A stretch of DNA of 64,000 nucleotides from Holothuria scabra (GCA_037179385.1 CM074196.1:32884486-32948485); one strand, 5' to 3'; counted from the stretch's first letter, positions 23,962 through 34,759 are shown. A program made the numbers and translations. The notes: generated by a model from the sequence alone, not told the origin.

Positions 23962-25592
23962 AATATCGTAATAATTTCAATAAGAAATTCGTAAATCATT
24001 TAAATAATTGTCTTCCTTGGGTAGCCCATACCAAAAAAAGTAGTAGTAACCGACATTCGGAGAACTAGATCACACCAGCCATACTCAACTCTTGTAAATC
24101 AAAGTATCGTTTATTCAAAAGGTACCTCCGTAGTCGGTCTGCTGCTGCTTTGAACGAGTACAAACGATTTCGAAATCGTATTACCTCTGTCATCAGGCAG
24201 GCTAAGAAAATTTACTACACTACTTTGTTCAGCAATAGCACGCAGGACACGAAATCCACGTGGCGCTCAACTAATACCCTGTTATATGGTCGAGGTACTG
24301 ATTTTACTCCTGATAAGATAATTCACCATGGAACTAGTGTTTCGAATCCTTTCGATGTTACAATTATCTTTAATGATTATTTTACTTCCATTGGTCCTGC
24401 TACACAGGATGGGATTCCCTCCGCACACTGTACCTATAATTCGTATCTGTCCAATCGGGTTGCTGACTCTCTTTTCATTAGTCCAGCAACATGCGAGGAG
24501 GTGTTAAATATAATATTTTCTCTTAAAAATTCTGCCCCTGGTTTTGATGAAATTTCCTTTATAATCCTCAAAACTGTGGCTCATTCCCTGTGCACCCCAC
24601 TAACCTATCTTTTTGATATTTCGTTAGAGAAGGGCATTGTACTCAGTTCTCTCAAAATTGCACGTGTTGCCCCTGTCTTTAAATCTGGTGATAAAGATTC
24701 CGTTAATAATTACAGACCTATTTCAATTTTACCATGTCTCTCCAAAGTACTTGAAAAACTCATGTTTACCCGATTATATTCTTTTTTTTTTGTTAAGAAA
24801 AATCAATTGTATGATTACCAATTTGGGTTCCTTCCTGGGCGTTCGACCTCGCAAGCTATTTTACACTTCACTAATAAAGTAACAGATGCCTTCGAAAAAA
24901 ATCAGTATGCATCAGGCATTCTTCTGAATCTGTCTAAAGCTTTTGATACATTCGACCATAGAATCATACTCAGCAAACTTGAACATTACGGTGTTAGGGG
25001 TACTGCACTGGATTGGTTTAAAAGTTATGTTACTGATCGTTACCAATATGTTGGCATTAACAATGTAAACTCTGTACGTAAGCCTATTATTTGTGGTGTT
25101 CCCCAGGGATCTATTCTAGGTCCTTTGTTGTTTATTATTTATATCAATGATCTCCACAGGGCTAGTAATAATTTTCATGTAATTTCTTATGTTGACCATT
25201 CCAACCTTTTTTATTCCAGTTATGACCTCAGTTGTTTACTAAATGTAATACAACATGAATTTGTCAATTTTAAAAGCAGCTTAAAGTTCATTTTATTGCA
25301 AACTACCTTTGAACTTCCGTCTTTGTTCTTCCGTGTTTTTGTGTTTCTCTTCCTTTTGTCGCTTATTCTATTTGTTTTAGAGGGGTGTCAACACCCACAA
25401 GCCTCTAGGTGCTTTTAGTTGCCACTCCTCAGTCTCTCACTTTGTTTTGTTTTGCTATGTAAAGTAATTATTTTGTGGTGTGTTTAGCATGATTTCTTAC
25501 ATACCGTAATTTTATACCTCTCTCAAAATGTTGTTATGTATTTTATATTATGGTAAGAGATTGGAATAAATGTCTTACTGAACTGAACTGAT
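23961..25592 (+). mobile_element. CR1/L2-like non-LTR retrotransposon, 5'-truncated, internally deleted
   Basis: Coding sequence of a reverse transcriptase runs from the (AT)n tract to about 25290, then passes directly into 3' untranslated sequence (a TTTTGTCGCTTATTC block, AGGGGTGTCAACACCC) and ends at AATAAATGTCTTACTGAAC with a short (ACTGA)n tail at about 25575-25592. Short tandem 3' tails rather than poly(A) are typical of the CR1/L2 group. The endonuclease is missing and about 100 codons of the RT C-terminus are deleted. Confidence 0.75.
23967..25418 (+). pseudogene. Reverse transcriptase remnant of a CR1/L2-like element
   Basis: The frame is open from upstream of 24000 except for a TAG at 24066-24068, placed where the family has the W of its conserved P-W-I-T block; ITPAILNSCKSKYRLFKRYL follows. 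Counting from the TTG codon at 24150, domain landmarks are APGFDEIS (129-136), VFKSGD and NYRPISIL (RT motifs 1-2, 176-194), the FGFLPGRST block (225-233), NLSKAFDTFDH (260-270), GVPQGSILGPLLF (316-328) and YVDH (347-350). Motif A normally starts with a catalytic Asp but has Asn260, and the second Asp of the YADD box is His350, so the enzyme is dead. The last 40 or so residues are translated 3' UTR. Confidence 0.8.
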
Positions 25593-25594
25593 CT

Positions 25595-27840
25595 TATTGA
25601 GTACTGTACTGGCATAAGCGGATGTTAAACTTTTTCCCACGGTCAAAAATCGTATCATACGAATTCATCCAATGCAGAAGAACGATTATTTCACGACCAT
25701 CCGGTGAATAAATCTTACAGTTTATGGGTATTCATCGCCATCGTTCACTTGCATTTGTAGATTAAAAGTAATAGATTGCAACGATTTTATTGTGAGGCAG
25801 AAAATCGGGCTGCATTTATAACTCGAACATTTCTTGAAAGTGTTTTCGCGTTCATGTGACGGAGATGGAAGGAATATCAAGTCTAGTTTTATTTTGAGCC
25901 AAAAAGCTGAAAAACATGTTTGACTGCAAGCAAAGTAACTTTTCTCACGTCATATAAAAATACCGCGAGGATTAGAACATGGCGTAAAAACCCTTCTACC
26001 AAATCCGATTTCTTTCTATGATTAACCCAGAGATTTATTTTCTGTTATCGTAGAAATCATGCATAGCGCAATGCTCTTGTTTTCTGTCTCCGAGGCTTTA
26101 CGTGCATTTTACAATCTTTCCAATCTTATTTAGGTCTTTTCTATTGGTTGGCTTCTTCGATTTAGTTCTGCGGGCGATTAAGGTCGATTTTACGGGATCG
26201 TACCCTCAAGATTACCTACTCTGTTATCTGGATTATCTAGGTTTCTTGGGGTTTAATACTTACGTTGCTCCGGGAATAAGAGTCTTTGCTTTTCCTATGT
26301 TCCTTTTACAGCTAGTAGCCAACTGGTTGAGAAAAAAAAGCTATTTCTCCTTTAGGGACAGCAATTTCGAGAGCCGACCAGCTTTCAATGCGGTCGTAAT
26401 ATATGAAAAAGAGAAACTTCATTGTAGAAGACCATGCAAGACATTGCAGGTTATATGTAAATGTAGGCTGCAGTCGACCCTTTCATCCACATAAAAAATC
26501 TTTGTAAGTGAAAACATAGACGCGAAGACTTGAGCCTACAACTTTTACTACGATACCCCGATGGAATTCGAAAAATATGGAAATCCTTTTCTGATCGATT
26601 CGTTTGGCTCCTAACTAGCCCTGATCCGTTCAAAATTAAACAGTTTATTACAGCAAAGAGCCCTCGAAAGTTTAAGTTTCGAATTTTCCCTTTTCCCACA
26701 CCTTTGAACTGTGAGTTTGTGTGTATGAGGGAGGAGGGGGGAGGAGGGGGGGAGTCCGTCACATTTAGACTTATAGTTTTGGTACGTGTCGTTTTCAATG
26801 ACATTTACTGTGGCCCAACACACATACAATTTTACTGCGACATCATATTCAGATCAGAGTAGGACAGCCTTCAAGTTTAGCTTAGGCATATAAGATGACG
26901 TCATCCTAGAAGAAATCTTCGTTGATCCTACCCTGTCATATACAACTATCACACCCGTGATATTACCTATGGGAAAATCAATGGGATACATAACATGACG
27001 TGCGGAACATTCGACTCAGCAGTCATCGCCTTTCCAGTTTGTTTATCCCAGGACAAAATATCTACAAATACGTTTCAGTCCATACACGACAGCGTCAATC
27101 AATGCCATTACGTACACAATTCATTAAGTGAAAAATCTCATGTTGGATTTGCCACCAGTTTTCAATTTGAATTTATTTGGCATGGATGTCACCAGCGGTA
27201 CAGAGAAAATTAATATTTCAATATTTGAAATGAAAATGCTCACAGTCAGAATGTTTTTGATGGAAAAAGTAGGACATAAAGGAAATTGCTGGGCTTGCTG
27301 GCTCCAATGAAAATTCGCTGATATTTTCTTAGTGTATTATTGTATATGCTTCTGCTTACATCGAAATACACATTCAGCAAAACAAGACATAAGGTATTCA
27401 AAATTTGAGTTTCTAAAAGAGCCTGCAAGGAGCTTGAGGTAAACCTCTGGTCGGAGTACCTTTTTCGAAAATTGTAATGTGTAATTTACAAATAAGTAAA
27501 TCCATTAATAGCATGAATTGTTCTGAAGGCCGCAGTCTGGTAGAAGTTGTATACATGTTGTAGAACGCTGGCGGGAATGTAGGACAGATTGACTCAATTT
27601 GAAAGATATGACCTTTACGATTACCCTTCCTTGTATCCTAATGGACTAGGGGGAAAGCAATGCCATAATTGACAGATGTTACATGCTGCAAAAATCATCC
27701 AGGGTCGTGATAAGTCCCAGGAAATTCATTCAGAGTTGCCGAGGTAGTTTTGCCTCGATAGGTCGTAGCAGAGTAAAAAAAAGACATAAAAGGATTAATG
27801 GCAAATGAATCTCAATATACTACTGCTAGAGAAGGGCACA
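25595..27840. other. Unassigned intergenic sequence
   Basis: A 130-codon frame at 26102-26494 has no recognisable domain and no retroelement motif. A purine-rich GGAGGAGGGGGGAGGAGG-like run lies near 26728-26754. Nothing else can be named. Confidence 0.4.
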
Positions 27841-27844
27841 CTTT

Positions 27845-28065
27845 AAAGGGCAAGAACAGTCGCCCAAATCTTATTTGGAAGCGAAATCTAAACCTCGTAA
27901 TTTTCTTCTGATCGCTCTTCAAAGTATATTTCATATTACTTTAGGTCTTCAATATAATTTGTGTATTCAAGATAAAACTAAGCAGTTATTTCTAGTGAAT
28001 TTCACATTTTAGGAGTAAAAAAATATTGTCTCATGTCCCATTAGAACCAAGCATGACGTAGGACA
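27845..28065 (+). repeat. Dispersed repeat family X, copy 3
   Basis: Starts near TTTAAAGGGCAAGAACAGTC and runs through a TCTTCAAAGTATATTTCATA block to CACATTTTAGGAG and TATTGTCTCATG. A TTAA-flanked MITE lies 160 bp downstream, an order also seen at 44070-45025. Confidence 0.55.
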
Positions 28066-28225
28066 GTTTGCTACACTTATTCAAGTTGAGGTAACTGCAC
28101 TTCCCCATAACTCTTCACAAGCCCCCTTTTAACCTGGTACTAAACTGTTTGAAACGGTCATCCATACCAAAGGCTTTATATAAAATACGATTTGTTCGAA
28201 ATGATCGAACAACCCATATGCTTAA

Positions 28226-28512
28226 AGGCCCTGTTCTCTCACCCCAAACAGTACCAATTCTCCTAACCAAGCCCCTCCCACAATTGTCTGAAATTCATCC
28301 TCATCAAGACACAATCTCAGTTTATTGCTTCAGGCTGAGTATCGAAAAACTCTATATACTAATCAAAACACTCTCAGTACTGTTCATGCTATGTAATATA
28401 AGCTTTGGCACTCTGCATTGTTTGAATTAACTGTCAATCAAAGAGCTGAGCCAATTGCGAATTTCGGTACCCGGGTTCCCAAACTGTAGTTTGGGGTGAG
28501 AGGTTTGGCCCT
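28226..28512. mobile_element. TTAA-flanked MITE, family T, copy 2
   Basis: Ends AGGCCCTGTTCTCTCACCCC and the inverse GGGGTGAGAGGTTTGGCCCT, flanked by TTAA at 28222-28225 and 28513-28516. The 287-bp interior matches copy 3 (44729-45025) in the opposite orientation: TTTATTGCTTCAGG, ATCAAAACACTCTCAGTA, CTCTGCATTGTTTGAATTAA. Confidence 0.85.
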
Positions 28513-28516
28513 TTAA

Positions 28517-29040
28517 GCAATGGATAATAAGATAAGATGGTGTTATATGTTACGTGCTGTTTTATTTTTGTCTGCTTGTTCTCTTCTCTTCCACGCTTTT
28601 AGTAATCCGTCTTTGTTCTTATCCGTCCAGTATGGTCTTTCTATTTTGTGCACTTATGGGACTTCTAACAAAGAAGTTTGCCTCTACGAACTTGTAATGT
28701 TTTTAAAAGGTTTAGCGTTAATGTAAATATTGCAACACAAGTATGTATATACTATTATTGAAATAAATCTCTCAGTACAATGCAATGCAATACATTACAA
28801 CACGATGCGATGAGATACGAAACGATACAATTTAATACAATAAAAAAAACACAGAATACGAAACGATACAATACAATTCAATACATTACAACACAATTCA
28901 ATAAAGCATGATACGATACTATACAATACGATGCAATACGATACAAGACAAAACAACATAATACAAGAAAAGACAAGATAATACAACATAACACAACACT
29001 ACACGATACTACACACCACAATACAACACAATGCGATACA
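28517..29040 (+). mobile_element. 3' end of a CR1/L2-like element with expanded pentamer tail
   Basis: From 28517 to 28775 the sequence resembles a retroelement 3' untranslated region (TTTGTCTGCTTGTTCTCTTC, a GGGACTTCTAACAAAG block), ending in GAAATAAATCTCTCAGTACA. From 28776 to 29040 it continues as a degenerate array of (ACAAT/GCAAT/ATACA) pentamers. The layout, AATAAA then a CTCAGTACA-like junction then short tandem units, matches the 3' end at 25560-25592, but here the tail is about 265 bp. No coding is present. Confidence 0.55.
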
Positions 29041-29044
29041 GGTG

Positions 29045-30000
29045 TCGGACATTTGAAACATACAGTTTAACCACGCTTGTAAGCGTATCAAGAAGCTTGG
29101 CTTTTTACGATTCCTTCTTTTTCCTCCGGCTGATCAAGCGTTGATATATTGTGACATTGCAGTGAAACGATTTGCCTCTTGTTTCATGTTATAAACACTC
29201 TTTCAGTTCAAACGTTTTATCATAACAATATAATAATCTGTTTGTAACTTTAGACAGTTGTAGATATAAATGGCAAACCACATTTATAATTTCTTGAAAT
29301 CTAATCACGTACTAGCAATTAGTTATTTCGAAGGTCTTTTGAATGGACTGTTAGTTTTCAGGCAGGCTTTTAAATCCATAATGATAAACCGTAGTCACGG
29401 TCGTTGTCTTGAAAAAGTGACCTTCTTTTTAAAAAATTGCTATATCCTCTAAATACCCAAAACTATGTCAGGTATAGTTTACATTTACGACGCATTTTAC
29501 AGGCAATAAATTTATCTAGAAGAAGAGAACGGTGATAAGGACAAACGAGAGATATTTCTCCTGTACACATGTAAGACTGATTGCGCATGAAATGTATATT
29601 TGTCAGTAACAGTGTTTTCGAGACACTCCTACTAAACTATTTTTTACATTATAGCATGTCTATACAGGCTTCTGGCCGAAATAAAGTCCTGCGGGGGCAT
29701 TTGTTTCTTCGGGGAAAGGGGGAGGGGAGAAATTTGTGTGTAGCGTATCAGTCAGTTGCAACTTCATCATCTCTGCGAGAGCAAAAACTGTTCAAGCGGG
29801 CTTCGACCTTCTCTTGCTCTCTTTGGCCCCGCCCTTTTAGGTCAAAGGCTTTAACCTGAGAATTATTCTCCTTCACGCGGTGGTCATTTTATAGCTTCCG
29901 ACGTCTTGGTTGACTTTGATCAGTAAAGAAGTGCACAGAATAGCACTCTTGGATGTTTATTTTACGTTGTGATTAGACTTGATGTGTGTGTTAAGAATAA
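29045..30000. other. Unassigned intergenic sequence
   Basis: No gene or clear element. A CAGGCTTCTGGCC...GGGGGAGGGGAG stretch at about 29667-29730 could be an eroded transposon end but has no partner. Confidence 0.35.
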
Positions 30001-30003
30001 TTG

Positions 30004-30620
30004 TCAGGGATGACACGGAAGAATTTAGAAATGGAATCTAACAAATCAATTTTCAACGGGTCGGGGGAATGTTTTGTCATTGGTGGCTCCATTTTCAAAT
30101 GTCTCCCAAGATGCATTGCAATCCTACCCCGCGAGTTCAACGGAGATAATGTTCAAAACAACCTCGCAATTTTGATCGATTTAAGAAAGAGAAATTCTGG
30201 CATTTTTTTTTTAAATTTCTGTTGATAAAGGAAATATGCTTTGTCAGTTTTCGTTGTTCACCTCGCCGATTTTCAAGTGAGATATCGAGCAATCATTTTG
30301 TTACGTTTTTTTATCCTCAGCTTATTAATAGACTCGACACAGCCGCAAGCTTTTAGCAATTTTTTCCGCACAAGAACATGGTTCCAGCATTTGTATTTGT
30401 TAATACGTTGTTGAAGGTCCCTTAGGGCTTGTTGTTTTGACCTTCATGTTTTAAGAATGGTCTCACATTTGAATACATGCACGTTTAGAAAACAAATTGA
30501 CAACTGTGGCGAGAGTAGACACTAGGTGGCAGGTGGCCATAAATATTCATACCGTTGAAACAGTCAAATTTTCCCCTGATCTGAGGAAACCTCATTTTCC
30601 CCCGAAAGCGGCTTTCTCCC
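30004..30620 (-). mobile_element. CAGTTCGGGAGATAACC-family element, diverged copy 3
   Basis: Matches the elements at 39946-40539 and 50114-50663 in reverse orientation: the interior GGTGGCTCCATTTTCAAAT, a TGCATTGCAATCCTACC block near 30112-30130 and, at the other end, CATAAATATTCATACCGTTG and CCGAAAGCGG. The left terminus (CAGGGATGACACGG) and right terminus (TCTCCCAAAATG) have both decayed and no TSD can be read. Its right end forms the start of the tandem array. Confidence 0.6.
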
Positions 30621-31413
30621 AAAATGCCTAAAGTCATTGTGTGTGCTTGGTGTTCCAAAAAAAGAAAGAATCCTCATAAAGTGAGGAGAGTAGACACTAG
30701 GTGCGTTCGATTTAGCGGCTCGAGCCGGCTCAACTGGCTCAACCAGTTTTTTAACTGGTCGAAATGTGACGTAAAATACGTCACCGGCTCAACTAGACCA
30801 CCTCGGAGGGCTGGTCGTTTTGGCCGGCTCAAGTTGTGACGATTTGATGACGTTAAAATCACTTTTGGGAAAGATCGATCGCTGGCTGAGCCAGTTGAGC
30901 CGGCTCGAGCCGCTAAATCGAACGCACCTACTAGGTGGCAGGTGGTCATAAATATTCATACCGTTGAAACAGTCAAATTTTCCCCTGATCTGAGGAAACC
31001 TCATTTTTCCCCGAAAGCGGTTATCTCCCAAAATGCCTAAAGTCATTGTGTGTACTTGGTGTTCCACATAAAGAAAGGATCGCCATACAGTGAGGAGAGT
31101 AGACACTAGGTGGCAGGTGGTCATAAATATTCATACCGTTGAAACAGTCAAATTTTCCCCTGATCTGAGGAAACCTCATTTTCCCCCGAAAGCGGTTATC
31201 TCCCAAACTGCCTAAAGTCATTGTGTGTACTTGGTGTTCCACATAAAGAAAGGATCGCCATTCAGTGAGGAGAGTAGACACTAGGTGGCAGGTGGTCATA
31301 AATATTCATACCGTTAAAACAGTCAAACTTTCACCCGATCTGAGGAAACCTCATTTTCCCCCAAACTGGCTAAAGTCATTGTGTGTGCTTGGTGTTCCAC
31401 ATAAAGAATTTGA
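30507..31413 (+). repeat. ~175-bp tandem array built from a transposon terminus plus flank
   Basis: TGAGGAGAGTAGACACTAG recurs at about 30507 (diverged), 30682, 31091 and 31266: periods of 175, 409 and 175 bp. The 409-bp unit is a 175-bp unit with a 231-bp MITE and its 3-bp duplication. About 120 bp of each unit (GTAGACACTAGG, CATAAATATTCATACCGTTG, CCCCCGAAAGCGGTTATCTC) is the terminal part of the CAGTTCGGGAGATAACC-family element; the other 55 bp (AAGTCATTGTGTGTACTTGG, GTTCCACATAAAGAAAGGAT) is not found in the other element copies. The last unit is incomplete. Confidence 0.85.
30699..30929. mobile_element. Palindromic MITE inside one tandem unit
   Basis: 231 bp with near-perfect inverted ends of about 47 bp, starting AGGTGCGTTCGATTTAG and continuing through CGGCTCGAGCCGGCTC. 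A 3-bp duplication, act, flanks it (30696-30698 and 30930-30932), and the uninterrupted sequence is preserved in the neighbouring units, which proves the insertion. A 3-bp TSD fits PIF/Harbinger-like or CACTA-like transposition. The interior has TGACGTAAAATACGTCA-like dyads and no coding. Confidence 0.9.
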
Positions 31414-31474
31414 TAAGTTGGTTATTAGCTAGTTACCAATGCGTTGAAACTGTGCCGAAAACCTCATCTTATTA

Positions 31475-32276
31475 CAGGCCCGTAGCCAGGGGGTCGAAGC
31501 GTTCGAACGACCCACCCCAATTTGAGGAAGGTCCATTTTCCAGCCCTGTGTTTGAAGGGTCTGTATAAAAAAATTTTAATCTTGACATGTACCAGATTAC
31601 TTGTATGATTTTTTCTCAAAAAGTGGTTCCTTGGTAAAAATTGAAAATCACAAACTATTTTTTCAGATTTAACGTCTGTGTTGTTACTTTCGTTCTTTTT
31701 TGCATAACGTTTTATTTTTTTTTTTTGTCTTCTTATGGGCAAATACTAATTATTAATCCTTAAGAAAGGGGTGAAGGAAGTAATGCGGAACTTATTGTTT
31801 GTATTGAGGTGGGTAATATTTATTAGACAATGGTTTTATTGTATCAATATTGTTAACTTGTTAGTCTATCTCAGTGTCTGAATGTCTGCAAATCTGTGTT
31901 ATTGTCTTTATGTACAAAATTATGTAAACTGTAATAGTGTTGTAATTAGTTGATCCAATATGTAAATAATTGTAAATATCTTTTCACCTTGTATATATTC
32001 TGCTTTGAGTTTTAATAAAGTTTTTCCTTCAAGGAAAAAAAAAAGTGGTGTACTGTGTGAATTCCTGGGGAAAAAGGACTTCTGTTGTGTTAAAAAATCC
32101 TCTAAAATGCTCCAGATTGCAGGGGATCTGCAGATTCCAAACTTTTCCGGGGAAGCATGTCCCGGACTCCTAGCAACTGCATGCTTACGGCACGCGCCAG
32201 CCGCCTCCTTATTTGGGAAAAGGTCCACATCTTGGAAAAAAGACCCACCCCTCCACATGGGCTGGCTACGGACCTG
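31475..32276. mobile_element. hAT-like element carrying a retrotransposon insertion
   Basis: Left end CAGGCCCGTAGCCAGGGG; the inverse of the right end is CAGGTCCGTAGCCAGCCC. Flanks tcttatta (31467-31474) and tattgtta (32277-32284) match at six of eight positions, a probable eroded 8-bp TSD. About half of the 802 bp is a later insertion (31628-32044). Confidence 0.7.
31628..32044 (+). mobile_element. 5'-truncated 3' tail of an L1/Tx1-like element
   Basis: Non-coding 3' untranslated sequence ending TAATAAAGTTTTTCCTTC, AAGG and an A run. TCCAATATGTAAATA and GTTTTTCCTTCAAGG parallel the 3' end of the larger element at 45768-48728 (TCCAATATGTAAATA, GTTTCCCTTCAAAA). Flanking aaaaagtggt occurs at 31618-31627 and 32040-32049, a target duplication whose A residues overlap the tail. 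Confidence 0.65.
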
Positions 32277-32935
32277 TATTGTTATCATGTTTTGTACTTG
32301 ATAGCCATTTTACTTTTTTAGCTGTCTTGGTTTACCTTAATTTCAACAACACCGTTCAGAACTGTAGTTTCCGATTACATGACCTTGAATAAAAAGCCAA
32401 ATATAAGAGAACACTTGTAAAAAATGCATTGTGGCAATATATTAACACTAACATTGGAGACCAGTTCGTTCTTCTGCTATCTTGTTCAACTTAAATTTAA
32501 ACAAAACAGTTAAAAAATCACGAAACTTTGTCAATAAAATGGAAAAATTGAAGAAAGGCACAAGTAAACCAGCCCTTCTCCCTTACTAATGTTTCTAGTT
32601 TCTAATACCAATTATCCCTAAGTCTTCAGTGCCATTTTGTTTTGCGCAGGTGTTTTGGATGAGTGATATCCAAAATATTGTCTCTATAACACATCGATTT
32701 CAAGTTCAGGAAACCACAAGGTTCCCACAAATGTCGAGTCACTGGATCTTGAGGGAGGAGTTACTGGTGAAGTGCCTCTTGTCCATGGGATGTGGGTAAT
32801 ATTATTTCTCCTCATGCTAGCCGACATTTTGAATTACATTTTTCTCCGATGCCCAGATAAAGACACGCCGGACTTCCACTCGTAACCTAAACAAAACAGG
32901 CCGGCTGACCTCACATTTACGGCTGTCTGACTGTA

Positions 32936-34756
32936 GAGGCTTTGCAATTACGTCATTGTTCAAGGTAGAGAATACTCATGGCGAATACACATGGTTTTGA
33001 AATGGCTGGATATATACCAGTGGCGTAGCCACGGGGGCCTGGGGGGGGGGCCTAGGCCCCCCAGATTTTCTTCAGCCCCGCCCCCAGATTTTCTTCAGCC
33101 CCCCCCCCCCCAGATTTTTTGCGTCCTGATAAAGTAATTGAAAAAAAAATAAAAATAAAAACATGTGTAAAAATTAAAAAACAAAAATGGATGAATGTGT
33201 GTAAAACACATTTTGTCCGCACGTATGAAATCAAGCAATAACTTCAAAATGCCTACTTTCACTAAATTAGATACCGTTTGTGACCTGCACTGTAGTTTAT
33301 TGCATTTCACTTCGAAGATGAAACGAAAGTCTCTACGACAAACTTTAATGCGGCTTTGTTAGGTTAAGACCCTTTCTCCCTTTCGGATGGCTGATTGATT
33401 TACTGAAAATAAGGCAATCGTACACTGGAGACCACTCTTACACGACCCTTCCTATACTTAATTATACACAAAATATGCCGTAAGCAGATAAGGGTAAGGT
33501 ACTGCCTTCGGATAATTCTTCCCTTCCATCCTTAACAAGTAGGCCTATGTCGTGCCTCACTCCTGCCCATGACAAGTGCCACTGTAAAACGATTTTTTTC
33601 CTCTTTTTAGTAGTAGTTGGCACTGGCGTCCAGGGGATTTGTAAAATGTCCACAAGGTCCGGATTTCATGTGTTTCCCACATGATCCATACTTCTGCTTT
33701 GCGGTTCAATTATTTTGAGAGATTTATTCGTAGAATTTTAATTTTGACCACGTAATGTACCGATGAACAAATTGTGCACCATTTTGCACATTGTTTCTTT
33801 GGTAGTATGTATGTCTCTTGTAAAATCTCTACAAAAACTAAAAATATTTTGATATTTTTCATGCTCCCCAAAAAGGGAAAATCCTAAAACTTAGGCCTAT
33901 AATCAGTTCAAACTTTTGCCAAACAAAGCGCCATTTTGCATCTAGGAAATCTAACGCAAAGAAAGTTTTTCAGAGGGGGACACAACTACTTTTGGTTTTC
34001 CTGTTAAAGGGTGAGGTACTGCCTCAGGTAAGCTGAAATCCATTCAAATATTGCCGAATTTGCGGTTGGGTACATCCAGTTTAAAACACGTGGGAAGTGC
34101 CGTTTCCGGCCATCTGGAGGGGTTTTAAAGCCAAAATTTTTCTTGTACGCTCCGCGCCAACTGATGGTGGCGCTGAGCTTAGATTCAAAAATTGCCGCAT
34201 TTGCGATCTACGAGCTTCTGAAGTTTACAATTTTTCCCAAGGGAAAGGGAAATACCGGCTCCCTTTAGTCTTATCCCCCAGGCCACAGATCAGAAGTGCC
34301 CAGTTTTGAGGTCCCTAAAAAGTGTATGTATTACCATTTTTCATAGATTGATTTTTTATTCTCATTATTTGAGACATCGCAGACATGAGATTCGTATTTC
34401 AAGGCTGGGTACATCCAGCTTAAAACACATGGGAAGTGCTGTTTCCGGCCATCTGGAGGGGTTTTAAAGCCCCAAATTTTCTTATACGCTCCGCGCCAAC
34501 CGATGGTGGCGCTCCGCTCAGATAGTCTTGCCGTGCCTGACCCTCGGAGGTACCAGCCCCCCCCACTTGTTACCTAGGCCCCCCCCCCCAAAAAAAAATC
34601 TCATCCTGGCTACGCCACTGATATATACCCACAATGTGCACTATAGTATACGCACATAGCCTATCCTTTTAGAGCGTGTGTGGAATGTGGTGTACTACGT
34701 AGTACATACATAACCACAGAGTTCCATGCAGGGAGCTGTTATGTTGAAAAAACTTC
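32936..34756. mobile_element. GAGGCTTT-family MITE, split by a hAT-like element
   Basis: The left end GAGGCTTTGCAATTACGTCA is shared with the intact copy at 49079-49291; the right end here is decayed (GTTGAAAAAACTTC). TA flanks both ends. Interior landmarks in both copies are AATACACRTGG, ACAATGTG and TACTACGTAGT. Removing 33018-34620 and one 8-bp duplication restores a MITE of about 210 bp, so the MITE is the older insertion. Confidence 0.65.
33018..34620. mobile_element. Non-autonomous hAT-like element with perfect 8-bp TSD
   Basis: Left end CAGTGGCGTAGCCACGGG; the inverse of the right end is CAGTGGCGTAGCCAGGAT. The flanks are a perfect 8-bp duplication, atatatac, at 33010-33017 and 34621-34628. 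The 1,603-bp interior has no transposase frame. Two copies of the dyad module lie near the right end (about 34088-34190 and 34430-34530), as in the element at 16729-19464. C-rich and G-rich homopolymers follow both ends. Confidence 0.88.
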
Positions 34757-34759
34757 TAT

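Noticed and set aside
26102..26494. A 130-codon hydrophobic-looking coding region
   Set aside because: No domain, no splice context that can be defended, no repeats of it elsewhere; composition fits chance in AT-rich DNA.
28795..28989. Minus-strand frame rich in Cys, Ile, Val and Tyr
   Set aside because: Produced by the pentamer-like tandem tail of a retroelement.
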